Shown here: one piece after another, positions 44,520 to 45,640 of the stretch
Position numbering within the stretch: position 1 is the first letter of the stretch
How the letters are laid out: each line of letters begins with the position of its first letter
DNA from: Strigomonas culicis
Taxonomy: Eukaryota; Euglenozoa; Kinetoplastea; Trypanosomatida; Trypanosomatidae
Assembly: GCA_000482145.1 (NCBI GenBank)
Contig: AUXH01000084.1
Location: forward strand, 1-45,640
Direction of reading: 5' to 3'
DNA length: 45,640 nucleotides
Made by a program: the position numbers and the translations under genes
Notes under the pieces: generated by a model
What the model was told of the DNA's origin: nothing
The model's input: the letters and a program-made list of their open reading frames with translations, nothing else
Database searches by the model: none

Positions 44520-45640
44520 CTAGTCGCGATTCTTGGCAACGGCAGCGTGGATATCCGCCTGCGTGGCCATCTTCTCCTCCTTCCGGGCATAGTCCGGCTC
44601 CGAGTGGCGCTCGACCTCCGGGGCCGACGCCGTGACCTTGTGGGTCTCATCCCACGGCTTCAGGAACAGGCACTGGAAGACGAAGCAGACGAGGCCGATG
44701 CAGCCGAAGAAGATGAAGGCGATGGCCTGGCCCTTGTCCTGGTTGCCGGACGCACCGCCCGACAAGGCCTCCGTGGCGATCGGGTAGCACACGTTGATGA
44801 TCACGTTGAACGCAAACTGCATCACGTTCGTGGCAGACGCGCCGGTGGGGCGGAAGTTCTTCGGGAACAGGTCCTGCGCAAGCACGTAGAAGCACGGGCC
44901 AACACCCATCTCGAAGGCGCCAATGAAGATGAGAAGACCGGTGATCGCCACGCCGTTCTTCGCCGCCGTCTTGTGCGTGATGCCGGGGAGCACAGGGATG
45001 CCGCACATGAGCAGGCACATCACCGACGTGATGAGCGAGCACGCAAGGAACAGCTGGCGCATCGTGAAGACGGACGCGAGCGGGATCGAGAAGATGGTCG
45101 TCACGAAGTTCCACACCATCACCACAAAGTTGCCCACCAGCGGGGCGAGGCCAAGGCTCTGCATGATCGTCGGCGCGTAGTTCATGATGGCGTTGAAGCC
45201 CGTCAGCTGCAGCGTACCAGCCACAATGAAACCCATCAGGAGGGGGCCGATCATCTGCACGCAGCTGTACGTCTTCTCGTCCGTGGACAACTCGCGCTCC
45301 TGCTCATCCTCGCCGACCGGCTCCGTGGGCTGCGCACGCTTCTGCCGGAGAGAGCCGGGCAGGTAAATGCCCATGGCCATGACCAGCAGCGAGAGCAGCG
45401 TCGACAGCACGCACAGGCCCTGGAGGCGGCCAATCAGGTTTTGGCTGGAGGGAGCGTCGTACTTGATGCTCTGCCCCATGGCAAGACCCATCGTCGCAGC
45501 AAGGAAGATACCGAACGTGGTGAAGACCTGGAACATGACGCCGATCATCTTCGCGTACTTGGGGTGCGCGTTCTCGGCAACGTACATGGGCGCCGCGACG
45601 CAGCAGACGCCAAGGAACACACCGATGACGAGGCGGAACA
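44520..45640 (-). CDS. kinetoplastid hexose transporter (MFS), 5' end beyond window
   Basis: About 373 residues of the C-terminal part are visible; the frame stays open to the right edge. Signatures of the sugar-porter family: PMYVAENAHPKYAK (cytoplasmic end of TM4-5 region), a long hydrophilic loop between the two halves (residues about 90-120 of the visible part), QLTGFNAIMNYAP at the sugar-binding TM7, QDLFPKNFRPTGASATN before TM11, and KPWDETHK where PESTKG-type motifs occur. About eight membrane helices are visible. The protein imports glucose at the plasma or flagellar membrane. Such genes occur in tandem arrays in Leishmania and Trypanosoma, so another copy may lie just outside the window. 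Confidence 0.92.
   Translation of the reverse strand, partial: FRLVIGVFLGVCCVAAPMYVAENAHPKYAKMIGVMFQVFTTFGIFLAATMGLAMGQSIKYDAPSSQNLIGRLQGLCVLSTLLSLLVMAMGIYLPGSLRQKRAQPTEPVGEDEQERELSTDEKTYSCVQMIGPLLMGFIVAGTLQLTGFNAIMNYAPTIMQSLGLAPLVGNFVVMVWNFVTTIFSIPLASVFTMRQLFLACSLITSVMCLLMCGIPVLPGITHKTAAKNGVAITGLLIFIGAFEMGVGPCFYVLAQDLFPKNFRPTGASATNVMQFAFNVIINVCYPIATEALSGGASGNQDKGQAIAFIFFGCIGLVCFVFQCLFLKPWDETHKVTASAPEVERHSEPDYARKEEKMATQADIHAAVAKNRD

Noticed and set aside
1..45640. Bacterial-type promoters, ribosome binding sites, terminators, CRISPR arrays, transposons or a strand switch
   Set aside because: Gene content and splice signals are kinetoplastid. No inverted terminal repeats, reverse-transcriptase fragments, spaced repeats or change of coding strand were seen.

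Overview
The window comes from the nuclear genome of a trypanosomatid (Kinetoplastea). All 25 genes I can support lie on the minus strand, and none has a convincing cis-intron. Coding DNA is GC- and alanine-rich, while the spacers are AT-rich and full of homopolymers and microsatellites. Most starts are preceded, on the minus strand, by a long polypyrimidine tract and an AG, the signature of spliced-leader trans-splicing. This is one directional, polycistronic gene cluster read from high to low coordinates, so gene-by-gene promoters and terminators are not expected and I see none. The genus cannot be fixed from this sequence alone. From memory (to be checked), the order hexose transporter / DnaJ / ... 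/ centrin / NOT10 resembles Trypanosoma brucei chromosome 10 and a Leishmania chromosome 36 block.

In transcription order: a hexose transporter cut by the window edge (44520-45640); a class II DnaJ (42510-43529); three small GTPases, RAB23-like (40694-41623), RABL6-like (38111-39772) and ARL3-like (35429-35965), with a HAD phosphatase between the last two (36884-37741); a 1355-residue low-complexity coiled-coil protein (31107-35174); VPS54 of the GARP tethering complex (27280-30654); a 1007-residue mitochondrial protein resembling a decayed trifunctional-enzyme alpha subunit (23964-26987); a basic, probably mitochondrial protein (23215-23757); an Apd1/sucrase-ferredoxin-like protein (22109-22897); a Kelch protein (20451-21569); an FG nucleoporin with a Ran-binding domain (19008-20156); a FIS1-like fission factor (17875-18636); a lysine-rich candidate kinetoplast protein (16852-17295); two unrecognised disordered proteins (13859-16327 and 11851-13425); the tRNA thiolase CTU1/NCS6 (10572-11540); a selenoprotein-K homologue with Cys in place of Sec (10031-10360); a centrin (9054-9563); CNOT10 (6907-8571); an ADCK2-type UbiB kinase (4466-6073); an unrecognised Zn-motif/TPR-like protein (1920-4052); and two tandem CCCH zinc-finger genes (1064-1510 and 1-367, the latter cut by the window edge).

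The genes are unlikely to form a pathway: trypanosomatid polycistrons mix functions. Two themes recur. One is cilium-linked proteins (ARL3, RAB23, centrin, perhaps RABL6). The other is mitochondrial proteins (FIS1, ADCK2, the TFP-alpha-like protein, the kinetoplast candidate). The points most worth a second look are the TFP-alpha-like pseudoenzyme, the Cys-form SelK, the diverged CCCH pair, the FIS1 with an acidic insert between its TPRs, and two genes whose first AUG after the predicted acceptor opens an overlapping out-of-frame uORF.

Starts were set at the first in-frame ATG downstream of a plausible splice acceptor. No tRNA, rRNA, transposon, CRISPR array or complete plus-strand gene could be supported.
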